From: Flavobacterium johnsoniae | GTDB taxonomy: Bacteria > Bacteroidota > Bacteroidia > Flavobacteriales > Flavobacteriaceae | Reading direction: 5' to 3' | Assembly (NCBI RefSeq): GCF_001879205.1 | Contig: NZ_MLFK01000005.1 | Span: forward strand, 310,001 to 374,000 | DNA: 64,000 nucleotides | Part shown: positions 16,912-25,699 of the stretch, piece after piece | Numbering within the stretch: position 1 is the first letter of the stretch | Layout of the letters: each line of letters begins with the position of its first letter | Made by a program: the position numbers and the translations under genes | The notes under the pieces: model-generated | The model's database searches: none | The model's input: the letters and a program-made list of their open reading frames with translations, nothing else | What the model was told of the DNA's origin: nothing

Positions 16912-16940
16912 TTGTTTTAAAATAAAGTTTTTTATTTTTG
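16912..16940 (+). promoter_or_regulatory. Promoter of acpP (TTG-N18-TATTTTTG)
   Basis: TTG at 16912-16914 and TATTTTTG at 16933-16940, about 30 bases before the acpP start codon. Confidence 0.7.
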
Positions 16941-16970
16941 CCAACAAATTAAATTCTAAAATTAAAGATT

Positions 16971-17207
16971 ATGTCAGACATTGCATCAAGAGTAAAAGCG
17001 ATTATCGTAGACAAATTAGGTGTTGACGAAAACGAAGTTGTAACAGAAGCAAGCTTCACTAATGATTTGGGAGCTGACTCATTAGACACTGTTGAGCTTA
17101 TTATGGAATTCGAAAAAGAATTTGATATTCAAATTCCAGACGATCAAGCAGAAAACATTGCTACTGTAGGTCAAGCTATTTCTTATATCGAGGAAGCTAA
17201 AAAATAA
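16971..17207 (+). CDS. acpP: Acyl carrier protein
   Basis: Carries growing fatty-acyl chains as a phosphopantetheine thioester. The 78-residue acidic protein has the attachment Ser at 37 inside [14 protein letters not shown], plus the conserved helix III region [19 protein letters not shown]. fabF follows on the same strand, the usual acpP-fabF-rnc arrangement. A 124-base structured element begins at the acpP stop codon and probably limits read-through, letting acpP be made in excess over fabF. Confidence 0.98.
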   Translation: MSDIASRVKAIIVDKLGVDENEVVTEASFTNDLGADSLDTVELIMEFEKEFDIQIPDDQAENIATVGQAISYIEEAKK

Positions 17208-17327
17208 TAATACCACACCCGATTTTTAAAAATCCCAATTTTTAATCCCGAAGCTTCGGGACCAAATTCCAAATTGGAATTTGTTTTTTTGAAACTTGAA
17301 ATTTGTTAAAAGTCGGGTGTTATTATT
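17204..17327. repeat. Nested palindromic element between acpP and fabF
   Basis: Outer arms AATAATACCACACCCGA (from 17204, overlapping the acpP stop) and TCGGGTGTTATTATT (to 17327) pair imperfectly. They enclose a perfect 16-bp palindrome TCCCGAAGCTTCGGGA (17246-17261) and a second one, AAATTCCAA-A-TTGGAATTT (17264-17282). The RNA would form a branched structure closed by the outer stem, followed by T residues, so it may act as a terminator or attenuator. Confidence 0.6.
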
Positions 17328-17382
17328 TTTTAAAATTTAAATTTAGATTGATTTTCAATCAAAAAGATATATTTATATTGTA

Positions 17383-17428
17383 ATACCCATGGCTCTTAAG
17401 TAGCAATACAATTAAGATAGCAATGGGT
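17383..17428 (+). other. Possible 5' leader hairpin of fabF
   Basis: ACCCAT (17385-17390) and ATGGGT (17423-17428) enclose a second pair, CTTAA (17395-17399) with TTAAG (17412-17416). A weak -7 candidate, TATATTTA at 17368-17375, would start the transcript at this hairpin. It may be a leader structure; no ligand class is recognised. Confidence 0.35.
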
Positions 17429-17460
17429 TTTATTTGTTTAAAGACACAAAATACATATTT

Positions 17461-18714
17461 ATGGCATTAAGGCGAGTTGTTGTAACAGGATTAGGTGCAC
17501 TTACTCCTATCGGGAATAATATCCAGGAGTATTGGGATGCACTTGTGAATGGGGTAAGCGGAGCCGCTCCTATCACATATTATGATACAGAGAAGCATAA
17601 AACGAAATTTGCCTGCGAAGTGAAAAACTTCAATATTGAAGATTACATGGATCGTAAGGAATCTCGTAGATTAGATAAATTTGCTCAATATGCAATTGCT
17701 GCCAGTGACGAAGCTATTAAAGATGCTGGACTTACAAATGATAATATCGATAAAACAAGAGTTGGTGTTATCTGGGGAGCAGGAATTGGAGGTTTAGAAA
17801 CTTTTCAGGAAGAAGTAATTTATTACGCTAAAGGTGACGGAACTCCAAAGTTCAATCCGTTTTTTATTCCAAAAATGATTGCCGATATCGCTCCTGCGCA
17901 TATTTCTATGCGTAATGGTTATATGGGACCAAATTATACTACGGTTTCTGCATGTGCATCTTCTGCAAATGCATTAATAGACGCTTTCAATTACATTCGT
18001 TTAGGAATGTGTGATGTTATTGTTTCTGGTGGTTCAGAAGCTGCAATTACCATCGCTGGTATGGGAGGTTTTAACTCTATGCATGCTTTGTCTACAAGAA
18101 ACGAGAGCCCAGAAACAGCTTCAAGACCTTTTGATGCAACCAGAGATGGTTTTGTTTTAGGAGAAGGAGCAGGAGCTTTAGTTCTTGAAGATTACGAACA
18201 CGCAAAAGCCAGAGGCGCAAAAATTTACTGCGAAATTGGCGGAGGCGGAATGTCTTCTGATGCTTACCACTTAACAGCACCACATCCGGAAGGAATTGGA
18301 GTTATTGCGGTAATGAAAAATACGTTAAGAGACGCTGGAATGAATCCTGAAGATGTAGATCATATCAATACTCATGGAACATCTACTCCGTTAGGAGACG
18401 TTGCTGAGTTAAAAGCGATCAGTGCTGTTTTTGGAGATCATGCAAAAACAATCAACATCAACTCTACAAAATCTATGACAGGACATTTACTTGGAGCTGC
18501 CGGAGCTATCGAAGCAATTGCTTCTATTTTGGCAATGAAACATGGTATTGTTCCTCCAACGATTAACCATACAGTTGTAGATGAGAATATCGATCCTTCA
18601 TTGAATCTTACCTTAAACAAACCTCAAAAAAGAGAGGTAAATGTTGCTATGAGCAATACTTTTGGTTTTGGCGGACACAATGCATGTGTATTGTTTAAAA
18701 AAATTGCTGAGTAA
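17461..18714 (+). CDS. fabF: 3-oxoacyl-ACP synthase II
   Basis: Condenses malonyl-ACP with acyl-ACP to elongate fatty acids. ATG 17461 gives 417 residues starting MALRRVVVTGLGALTPIG, the standard N-terminus; an upstream in-frame TTG would add nine unrelated residues. The Cys-His-His triad is C165 (TVSACASSANAL), H305 (INTHGTSTPLGD) and H342 (TKSMTGHLLGAAG). The C-terminal NTFGFGGHNACV gate motif is present. The rnc start lies 9 bases downstream, so the two genes are co-transcribed. Confidence 0.97.
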   Translation: MALRRVVVTGLGALTPIGNNIQEYWDALVNGVSGAAPITYYDTEKHKTKFACEVKNFNIEDYMDRKESRRLDKFAQYAIAASDEAIKDAGLTNDNIDKTRVGVIWGAGIGGLETFQEEVIYYAKGDGTPKFNPFFIPKMIADIAPAHISMRNGYMGPNYTTVSACASSANALIDAFNYIRLGMCDVIVSGGSEAAITIAGMGGFNSMHALSTRNESPETASRPFDATRDGFVLGEGAGALVLEDYEHAKARGAKIYCEIGGGGMSSDAYHLTAPHPEGIGVIAVMKNTLRDAGMNPEDVDHINTHGTSTPLGDVAELKAISAVFGDHAKTININSTKSMTGHLLGAAGAIEAIASILAMKHGIVPPTINHTVVDENIDPSLNLTLNKPQKREVNVAMSNTFGFGGHNACVLFKKIAE

Positions 18715-18723
18715 TTTTCGGAT

Positions 18724-19464
18724 ATGAATATTATCAAAAAAATATTTTCTAAATCCCGTTCTCTAGAAGACGGGATTTTTTTTGACACTATTCAGAAAAT
18801 TCTTGGTTTTCAGCCTGTAAATATAGAATTTTACAGGAAAGCCTTTACCCATAGGTCCTCAAATAAATTAGATGAAGCAGGTCATCCTATCAATTATGAG
18901 CGTTTAGAATTTTTAGGAGATGCTATGTTAAGTGCTGTAATTGCAGCGCATTTATTTAATAAGGCGCCAAATGGAGATGAAGGTTATTTAACAAAAATGC
19001 GTTCAAAAATCGTAAGCCGTGAGCATTTAAATGAACTTGGTAAAGATTTGAATTTAGTACGTTTTGTAGAAAGTAAAGTACCAGTGCAGCATTTTGGAGA
19101 AAATATCCACGGTAATATTTTCGAATCGCTGATTGGAGCTATTTATTTAGATAAAGGATATTCGTATTGCGAACGCTTTATTCAAAAAAGAGTAGTTACT
19201 CCATATGTCGATATTGCACGACTTGAAGGAAAAGTAATTAGTTACAAAAGTTTAGTTATCGAATGGTGTCAGAAAGAAAAGAGAATCTTTCATTACGACA
19301 TTTTTGAAGATAATGGTATTGACGGACAACGCTTGTTTGGTGTCAAATTAAGTATAGACGATAAAGTTGTCGCAAGAGCGCGTGCAACTTCAAAAAAGAA
19401 AGCAGAAGAAAAAGCTTCACAAAGAGCTTATTTTGCATTTCAGGAAAAAATTGACAAGAAATAA
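18724..19464 (+). CDS. rnc: Ribonuclease III
   Basis: Cuts double-stranded RNA in rRNA and mRNA processing. At 246 residues it has the catalytic domain with the signature ERLEFLGDAMLSAV at about 59-72 and the second acidic site in NIFESLIGAIYLDKG, and a C-terminal dsRNA-binding domain (about 175-242) ending KKKAEEKASQRAYFAF. It follows fabF closely. The many long palindromes in intergenic RNA of this region would be plausible substrates; that is speculation. Confidence 0.96.
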   Translation: MNIIKKIFSKSRSLEDGIFFDTIQKILGFQPVNIEFYRKAFTHRSSNKLDEAGHPINYERLEFLGDAMLSAVIAAHLFNKAPNGDEGYLTKMRSKIVSREHLNELGKDLNLVRFVESKVPVQHFGENIHGNIFESLIGAIYLDKGYSYCERFIQKRVVTPYVDIARLEGKVISYKSLVIEWCQKEKRIFHYDIFEDNGIDGQRLFGVKLSIDDKVVARARATSKKKAEEKASQRAYFAFQEKIDKK

Positions 19465-19589
19465 TTACAAAATATAAGTAATTTTCTTAATGCTAAATCG
19501 TTTTCGTTTATAAATTAATAAAAACAAGCTGCTTATAACTATTTATGCTCCGTAAGAAATAGTATATTTACAACTTGATTTTTCATGAC

Positions 19590-20078
19590 ATGGCTATTCA
19601 TAGATTGGATTTAGACGAATTTGACGAAATTGATTATTATTTAATGGCAATTCATACTTCATTAGAAGATTATAGACTAGCCTATTTTATCAATAAGAAC
19701 CTTCCGATTAACTTAAGTAAGAGCAAAAACGAGATCCATGCTCAAACTAAAGAAGGTGAGGCAAATTTTTCGAGATTTTATTATTATGATTCTGAGAAAG
19801 CTGTTTCATGGAATTTGATTCAGAATAAAAATGAGATCATTTCTGTGAGTACAAATGATTTCCAGAATTTGTTTTCTAATGAAACAAGTGAGGTTTCTAC
19901 AACAATTCATTTACTTCCTGAATTCAAAAAGGTAGATTTTTTCCTGAAAATTGATAATAGCGAAGAGGCTGTTGATTTTTCAGAAATTCAGCAAAAATTA
20001 AATTCAATAGAAAGTATTGCAGCAATTTATGCTGTAGATACCAATAAAATAAAATCAAAAAACAATCTAATTTTTTAA
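19590..20078 (+). CDS. IPExxxVDY family protein
   Basis: A 162-residue cytosolic protein of unknown function found between rnc and pyk in Flavobacteria. Its family-naming motif appears as LLPEFKKVDFFL near residue 111. The N-terminus (LDEFDEIDYYLMAIHTSLEDYRLAYFINK) is the other conserved block. I use ATG 19590; an in-frame TTG at 19575 is possible. pyk starts five bases after its stop, so the two are one transcript and are probably translationally coupled. No catalytic residues can be named. Confidence 0.85.
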   Translation: MAIHRLDLDEFDEIDYYLMAIHTSLEDYRLAYFINKNLPINLSKSKNEIHAQTKEGEANFSRFYYYDSEKAVSWNLIQNKNEIISVSTNDFQNLFSNETSEVSTTIHLLPEFKKVDFFLKIDNSEEAVDFSEIQQKLNSIESIAAIYAVDTNKIKSKNNLIF

Positions 20079-20083
20079 AAAAA

Positions 20084-21517
20084 ATGTTAACAAACAAGAA
20101 AACCAAAATTGTTGCTACACTTGGGCCTGCCTGTAGTACAAGAGAGATCATTAAAGACATGATCGAAGCAGGGGTTAATGTGTTTAGAATCAATTTTTCG
20201 CATGCTGATTACGAAGGAGTAAAGGAAAAAATCGATATCATTAGAGGATTAAACGAAGAGTTTGGTTACACGACAGCAATTCTTGGAGATTTGCAAGGAC
20301 CAAAACTTAGAGTGGGTGTGATGGAAGAAGGAACTGTTGTACATGATGGTGATGAAATTACTTTCACAACAGCAGAAGATATTATCGGAAATGCGAAAAA
20401 AGCATTTATGAAATATCAAAATTTCCCAAATGATGTGAATGTTGGAGAGCGTATTTTGCTTGACGATGGTAAACTTATTTTTGAAATCGTTTCTACAGAT
20501 AAAAAGACAGAAGTTGTTGCTAAAGTTATTCAGGGTGGAGAATTAAAATCTAAAAAAGGAGTTAATCTTCCAAACACAAAAATCTCTTTGCCAGCTTTAA
20601 CAGAAAAAGATATTGCAGATGCGATTTTTGCTATTGAGCAAAAAGTAGACTGGATCGCACTTTCATTTGTGAAAACTCCTCGCGATTTACAAGATTTACA
20701 AGAACTTATCGCTAAGCATTCAGAAGTTAAAATTCCAATTATTGCGAAAATTGAAATGCCGGAAGCTCTTGAGAATATGGACAAAATTGTAGCATATTGT
20801 GATGGATTAATGGTTGCTCGTGGAGATCTAGGTGTTGAGCTTCCTGCTCACGAAGTTCCATTGGTACAAAAAGATTTGATCCGTAGAGCTAAAACGGCTA
20901 GAATTCCAGTTATCGTTGCTACACAAATGATGGAGACAATGATTACAAGTTTGACTCCAACTAGAGCAGAAGTAAATGACGTTGCTAACTCAGTAATGGA
21001 CGGTGCAGATGCTGTAATGTTGTCTGGAGAAACTGCAACAGGAAACTATCCTGTACAAGTTATTCAAAGAATGACGCAAATCTGTGAAGCAGTTGAGGAT
21101 TCTCCGCTAATTCAGGTGCCGCAAAATACACCGCAGATTAAAACAAAACGTTTTGTTACTAAAACAGTTTGTCACCAAGCGGCTTTATTAGCAAATGAAA
21201 TTGAAGCTAAAGCAATTTGTACTTTAACAAACAGCGGTTATACAGCTTTTCAAATTTCAGCATGGAGACCATCAACAGCACATATTTTAGTATTTACTTC
21301 AAACAGAAGAATCTTAACTCAATTAAATCTATTATGGGGAGTTAAATCATTCTTCTATGATAATGAGGAAAGTACAGATGATACTGTGACAGATGTAAAC
21401 CAAATTGCTGTTGAAAAAGGTTATGCTTCAAAAGGAGATTATTTAATTAATCTTGCAGCAATGCCAATTAAAGAAAAAGGAATGGTTAACACCATGAGAG
21501 TTTCTGAGATAGAATAG
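20084..21517 (+). CDS. pyk: Pyruvate kinase
   Basis: Transfers phosphate from phosphoenolpyruvate to ADP, the last glycolytic step. The 477-residue length fits the tetrameric bacterial enzyme. Landmarks are TKIVATLGPACS at the N-terminus, the signature IPIIAKIEMPEALENM with the catalytic Lys, MVARGDLGVELP, and the VMLSGETATGNYP loop. The C-terminal effector domain is intact. It is read from the rnc/IPExxxVDY direction with a five-base gap and ends at a clear terminator. Confidence 0.97.
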   Translation: MLTNKKTKIVATLGPACSTREIIKDMIEAGVNVFRINFSHADYEGVKEKIDIIRGLNEEFGYTTAILGDLQGPKLRVGVMEEGTVVHDGDEITFTTAEDIIGNAKKAFMKYQNFPNDVNVGERILLDDGKLIFEIVSTDKKTEVVAKVIQGGELKSKKGVNLPNTKISLPALTEKDIADAIFAIEQKVDWIALSFVKTPRDLQDLQELIAKHSEVKIPIIAKIEMPEALENMDKIVAYCDGLMVARGDLGVELPAHEVPLVQKDLIRRAKTARIPVIVATQMMETMITSLTPTRAEVNDVANSVMDGADAVMLSGETATGNYPVQVIQRMTQICEAVEDSPLIQVPQNTPQIKTKRFVTKTVCHQAALLANEIEAKAICTLTNSGYTAFQISAWRPSTAHILVFTSNRRILTQLNLLWGVKSFFYDNEESTDDTVTDVNQIAVEKGYASKGDYLINLAAMPIKEKGMVNTMRVSEIE

Positions 21518-21545
21518 TTTCTGTAAAAAGACAACCATATTTTTT

Positions 21546-21577
21546 AAAAGCCATCCGATAATCGGGTGGCTTTTTTG
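21546..21577 (+). terminator. Terminator after pyk
   Basis: GCCATCCGA / TCGGGTGGC stem with a three-base loop followed by six T, 29 bases past the stop. Confidence 0.87.
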
Positions 21578-21967
21578 TTTTATAAAAGTCATCCAAAAAA
21601 GACTTCTGGTTTTAATTTTCAAATAAATTCAAAAAGCGTTGCTTTCTAATTTTTATAAATTTTTAAGGTTTAGACTAGAAAATGCAGCATCGTAGAGTAA
21701 AATTAAGCCTTTTTGATGTTGCAAGTTATAATTTGCAACAACGTATCGCCTTAAAAATAAGATAATTCGGCTTTTTATTACTTAATTTTGAAATACTTAA
21801 CAAAACGTTAAAAAATAACTGCTGGAAATTATCGCCGCACTCCGCAGTTAAAATGTTCTAAGAAATTGTTTTTTAATACGGTTATTTTTCTCCTTGATTA
21901 GGTAGAAATACAATTTGATTTTTACATAAACCACGATAAAATGAATTATTAATAAATCTTAGTTACC
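21578..21967. other. Spacer before the envelope island, with one palindrome
   Basis: Almost 400 bases with no reading frame I trust. It contains TGTTGCAA (21717-21724) facing TTGCAACA (21733-21740), a perfect 8-bp dyad with an 8-base centre that could bind a dimeric regulator. No full TAnnTTTG promoter was found near the sulfatase start. The spacer marks the change from housekeeping genes to the accessory island. Confidence 0.45.
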
Positions 21968-23638
21968 ATGAAACAAAGTAAATTTAGAAATGCCGTAATG
22001 CTCTTTGCATTAGTATGCTTCACAGTTGTTCAGGTGAAAGCTCAGGACAATAAAAAACCAAATATTCTTATTATCTGGGGAGATGATATCGGTATAAGTA
22101 ATATCAGTGCCTATAGTGATGGATTAATGGGGTATACCACACCAAATATTGATCGTATAGCAAACGAAGGAACGAGATTTTTGCAATATTATGGAGAACA
22201 AAGCTGTACAGCTGGAAGAGCGGCTTTTTTGACAGGCCAACATGGTATTCGTACCGGCTTAACTAAAGTAGGATATCCTGGCGCACCAATGGGTATGAGC
22301 CAATTAGATCCTTCTATTGGCGGTATCATGAAAAATCTGGGCTATGCTACGGGGCAGTTTGGTAAAAACCACGTAGGTGATAGAAATGAAAACCTTCCGA
22401 CAGTAAATGGTTTTGATGAATTTTTTGGAAATCTTTATCATTTAAATGCAGAAGAAGAACCAGAATTACCAGATTATCCTAAAGATCCAGCTTATTTGGC
22501 AAAATTTGGTCCAAGAGGTGTTTTAAAATGTACTGCCACAAGTACAGATGATGGGACTGTTGATCCTCGTTTTGGAAAAATTGGAAAACAAAGAATTGAA
22601 GATACTGGACCTCTTACAAAGAAAAGAATGGAAACTGTAGATGACGAAACTTCAGCAGCTGCCATTGATTTTATCAAAAGACAACATGCAGCAGGAAAGC
22701 CATTTTTTGTGTGGTGGAATGGAACGCGTATGCACTTGCGTACACACGTTAGAGCAGAGCATAGAGGTAAATATACTCATGGCGACAGCGAGTATATTGA
22801 CGGTATGATTGAGCATGATATGACGGTTGGAGAACTATTAAAAGCATTAGACGATTTAGGAATTGCTAATAATACAATCGTGGTATATTCTACAGATAAT
22901 GGTCCTCACATGAACAGCTGGCCAGATGGAGCGATGACACCTTTCCGTTCCGAAAAAAATACAAACTGGGAGGGAGCATTTCGTGTACCATGTCTTGTCC
23001 GCTGGCCTGGCATAATTAAACCTGGACAAATTAGCAACGAATTAATGTCACATAATGACTGGATACCAACCTTAGCTTCTATTGCTGGAGAACCTGATTT
23101 GGTGAAAAAGCTTTTAACAGGATACAATGCAAATGGTAAAAGCTATAAAGTACATCTTGATGGATTTGATCAGGCAGCTATGCTTAAGGGGACAGCTAAA
23201 AGTTCCAGAGATAAATTCTTTTATTCTGATGATGATGGATTGCTTGTAGGTATGCGACAAGGCGATTATAAATTTGTTTATGCAGAACAACGTTTGGGAG
23301 GAACTTTAGGAGTATGGGCTGAACCATTTACTAAATTGAGATTGCAAAAAATATTCAATTTATATCAAGATCCTTATGAAAGAGCAGATATTACCTCTAA
23401 TACATATTGGGATTGGATTTTAAATCACGTACAGTTAGCATATGGAAACATTGCAGAGGTAGTAACATTTGCTGAGACATTCAAACAATATCCTCCTCGT
23501 TCTATTCCTCCAAGTTTCTCTCCTTATACTATAATGGATGAAGTACTAAGCGGTATAAAAGCCAAAGCATTTATTGAAAAAAATATGATGCCTCAAGACG
23601 GTAAAGGCGAAGAAGTGAAATCTTCAAAGAAAAAGTAA
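21968..23638 (+). CDS. Secreted arylsulfatase
   Basis: Alkaline-phosphatase-fold sulfatase that hydrolyses sulfate esters in the periplasm or outside. Residues 1-26 form a signal peptide ending VKAQ. Metal-binding D39-D40 are in IIWGDDIG. The formylglycine site is C80 in SCTAGRAAFLTG, a CxAxR rather than the commoner CxPxR pattern, which still fits maturation by Cys-type or anSME systems. STDNGPHMNSWPDG supplies a further Asp-Asn metal pair. It is 556 residues long. No polysaccharide-degrading genes lie nearby, so the substrate is unclear; the neighbours are DUF1254 and beta-barrel proteins. Confidence 0.9.
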   Translation: MKQSKFRNAVMLFALVCFTVVQVKAQDNKKPNILIIWGDDIGISNISAYSDGLMGYTTPNIDRIANEGTRFLQYYGEQSCTAGRAAFLTGQHGIRTGLTKVGYPGAPMGMSQLDPSIGGIMKNLGYATGQFGKNHVGDRNENLPTVNGFDEFFGNLYHLNAEEEPELPDYPKDPAYLAKFGPRGVLKCTATSTDDGTVDPRFGKIGKQRIEDTGPLTKKRMETVDDETSAAAIDFIKRQHAAGKPFFVWWNGTRMHLRTHVRAEHRGKYTHGDSEYIDGMIEHDMTVGELLKALDDLGIANNTIVVYSTDNGPHMNSWPDGAMTPFRSEKNTNWEGAFRVPCLVRWPGIIKPGQISNELMSHNDWIPTLASIAGEPDLVKKLLTGYNANGKSYKVHLDGFDQAAMLKGTAKSSRDKFFYSDDDGLLVGMRQGDYKFVYAEQRLGGTLGVWAEPFTKLRLQKIFNLYQDPYERADITSNTYWDWILNHVQLAYGNIAEVVTFAETFKQYPPRSIPPSFSPYTIMDEVLSGIKAKAFIEKNMMPQDGKGEEVKSSKKK

Positions 23639-23659
23639 AGATATCATTTAGGAAAAATA

Positions 23660-23691
23660 AAGCTTGAGTTACCCCATAACTCAAGCTTTTC
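23660..23691 (+). terminator. Hairpin after the sulfatase gene
   Basis: AGCTTGAGTTA / AACTCAAGCT (central base pairing near perfect) with a short loop and TTTT. It may attenuate rather than stop transcription into the HAD gene 23 bases on. Confidence 0.7.
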
Positions 23692-23713
23692 AATAACTTA
23701 AAAAATCAAGATC

Positions 23714-24733
23714 ATGTATAAGAAAATATATATATTGCCCTTATTTTTATTGTTGTTGGTTTCTTGCAAAAAAGCCGACAATGTTTCAACAACTACGCCC
23801 GCAACATCTGATACTACAAATGTTGCAACAAGTTCTGATCCGCTGCCAAGCTGGAATGATACCCCATTAAAGAAAGAAATTATTGATTATGTTACGAAGG
23901 TAACCAAAAAAGGAAGCGCCGATTTTATTCCGGTTGAAAACAGAATTGCCACTTTTGATAATGACGGAACACTTTGGGCTGAAAAACCATATGTTCAGGA
24001 ATTATTTGCTTTTTATCGTGTAAAAAAAATGGTGGAAGCAAATCCTTCTTTAGCACAAAAACAGCCTTTTAAAGCCGTAGTAGAAAAAGACAAATCTTTT
24101 TTTGAAAAAGGAGGAGATAAAGCACTTATCGAGTTAGTTGCCGCAACTCATACCGGCATGACCGAAGATGAGTTTGAGGCTTCGACTAAAGAATTTTTTT
24201 CGGGAGCGCAATATCCGGGTAGAAATGTTTCCTTAAAACAAATTAGATACCAGCCTCAATTGGAGTTATTGAATTATTTACGTGCAAATGGATTCAAAAC
24301 GTTTATTGTAACCGGAGGAACCATTGAACTAGTTCGGGCGATATCTGCTGATTTTTATGGAATTCCGAAAGAACAGGTAGTGGGAACCTCTTTTAAATAT
24401 GTTTTTGATGACGCATCAAATAGTGTAAAACGACTTCCGGCCTTAGATCTTTTAGACGATAAAGCAGGAAAACCGGTAGGGATACAATTGCATATTGGGC
24501 AGCGTCCTGTTTTTGCCTGCGGAAACGAAGGCGGGGCAGGTGATCTTGCCATGCTGAGATATTCTTCGGGAAGTAAATATCCTTCATTCCAAATGATTGT
24601 TAATCATGACGATGCTGCCAGAGAATATAGTTATCAGGAAAAAGATAACTTATCACTCAATACTGCATCGAAGTATAAGTATCATGTAATCAGTATCAAA
24701 AATGATTGGAAAAAAGTTTTTCCAGATAAATAA
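23714..24733 (+). CDS. HAD-family phosphatase, lipoprotein
   Basis: Haloacid-dehalogenase-fold hydrolase anchored by lipid: signal residues 1-17 and lipobox LLVSC with C18. Motif I is FDNDGTLW (nucleophile Asp plus general acid Asp) at about residue 79; motif II is the Thr of FIVTGGTIELV; motif IV is CGNEGGAGDLAML. All catalytic positions are therefore present in a 339-residue protein. The spacing resembles phosphoserine-phosphatase-like members. Substrate is unknown. It follows the sulfatase and precedes a beta-barrel gene, suggesting a shared envelope process. Confidence 0.85.
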   Translation: MYKKIYILPLFLLLLVSCKKADNVSTTTPATSDTTNVATSSDPLPSWNDTPLKKEIIDYVTKVTKKGSADFIPVENRIATFDNDGTLWAEKPYVQELFAFYRVKKMVEANPSLAQKQPFKAVVEKDKSFFEKGGDKALIELVAATHTGMTEDEFEASTKEFFSGAQYPGRNVSLKQIRYQPQLELLNYLRANGFKTFIVTGGTIELVRAISADFYGIPKEQVVGTSFKYVFDDASNSVKRLPALDLLDDKAGKPVGIQLHIGQRPVFACGNEGGAGDLAMLRYSSGSKYPSFQMIVNHDDAAREYSYQEKDNLSLNTASKYKYHVISIKNDWKKVFPDK

Positions 24734-24750
24734 TTTTAAATTTAGTTAAG

Positions 24751-24797
24751 ATCAAAAATGGGACAGCTCTTGCTTGCCGGGGTTGTTTCATTTTGAT
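24751..24797 (+). other. Intergenic RNA hairpin before the beta-barrel gene
   Basis: ATCAAAAATGGGACAGC (24751-24767) pairs with GGTTGTTTCATTTTGAT (24781-24797) with one bulge and several G-T pairs. The lack of a T run argues against a classic terminator. It may be a processing or stability stem within the island transcript. Confidence 0.35.
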
Positions 24798-24835
24798 TTT
24801 AAAAAGTGATTTTTAATCTTTTTAAAGGAATGTTT

Positions 24836-25666
24836 ATGAAATCAATTAAGCGTTGTGCCGCAAACCAATTATTTTTTAGTGCAGTATTTTTGTTCTTTAG
24901 TTTTTCAGTTTTTGCTCAGGAAGCAGAAACTAAACCAGGATCAAGCGCACAAGAACTGGCAGATAAATTGGCTAATCCCGTTGCCAGTCTTATTAGTGTA
25001 CCGTTGCAAAATAATTTAAGCTATGGTATTGGCCCCTTTAATGGATCAAAATATACAATCAACATACAACCGGTAATTCCTTTTAAATTAACAGAAAATC
25101 TAAATCTAATTACCCGTTATATTTTGCCAGTTGTAGATCAAAGAGATATTACAGGAGAAAATACACATCAGTTTGGATTAAGTGATGCAACAGTTACTGC
25201 CTTTTTTGCACCCAAAACAAAAGGGCTTATTTTTGGATTCGGGCCTGCTTTTTTGGTGCCCACTGCAACTGAAAAACTTTTAGGAACGGAAAAATTTGGT
25301 GTAGGTCCAAGTGTTTTATTGATGCATCAGGGCAAAGGACTTTCGGTAGGTTTTATAGCCAATCAAATCTGGTCTGTTGCAGGAAATGAAGACCGTGCTG
25401 ATTTCAATAGTTTTTACACACAAATATTTCTTTCGCACAGTTATAAAAGCGGAGCAAGTTTAGGTGTAAATGCTGAAATTACTCAAAACTGGGAAGGAAA
25501 TACAACCTTAATTTCCTTAAATCCATCAATTGGAGCCGTAACCAAATTAGGAGATCAGGTGGTGCAGTTTGCCGTTATGCCGTTAATTCCGGTTTTAGGG
25601 CCTCACGAAATTAAACCTGATTGGGGATTAAGAGCGGTTGTAGCATTTGTATTTCCGGGTTCTTAA
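24836..25666 (+). CDS. Outer-membrane beta-barrel, phenol MetA-like transporter family
   Basis: A 276-residue secreted protein: signal peptide ending SVFAQ, then alternating strands (YTINIQPVIPFKL, LNLITRYILPVV, VTAFFAPKTKGLIFGFGPAFLVPT) typical of the MetA-pathway-of-phenol-degradation barrel family. I chose ATG 24836 because an AAGGA site lies five bases upstream; ATG 24830 and GTG 24806 are in frame but less likely. The protein ends in an aromatic strand (VVAFVFPGS). It may transport a hydrophobic compound or be structural; no substrate is visible. Confidence 0.75.
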   Translation: MKSIKRCAANQLFFSAVFLFFSFSVFAQEAETKPGSSAQELADKLANPVASLISVPLQNNLSYGIGPFNGSKYTINIQPVIPFKLTENLNLITRYILPVVDQRDITGENTHQFGLSDATVTAFFAPKTKGLIFGFGPAFLVPTATEKLLGTEKFGVGPSVLLMHQGKGLSVGFIANQIWSVAGNEDRADFNSFYTQIFLSHSYKSGASLGVNAEITQNWEGNTTLISLNPSIGAVTKLGDQVVQFAVMPLIPVLGPHEIKPDWGLRAVVAFVFPGS

Positions 25667-25699
25667 AAAAACATTTTCTCACTTTTAAAATTTATTAAT

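Noticed and set aside
17383..17428. Riboswitch upstream of fabF
   Set aside because: Only a short hairpin is visible; no known riboswitch consensus was recognised, so it is listed as a possible leader hairpin only.
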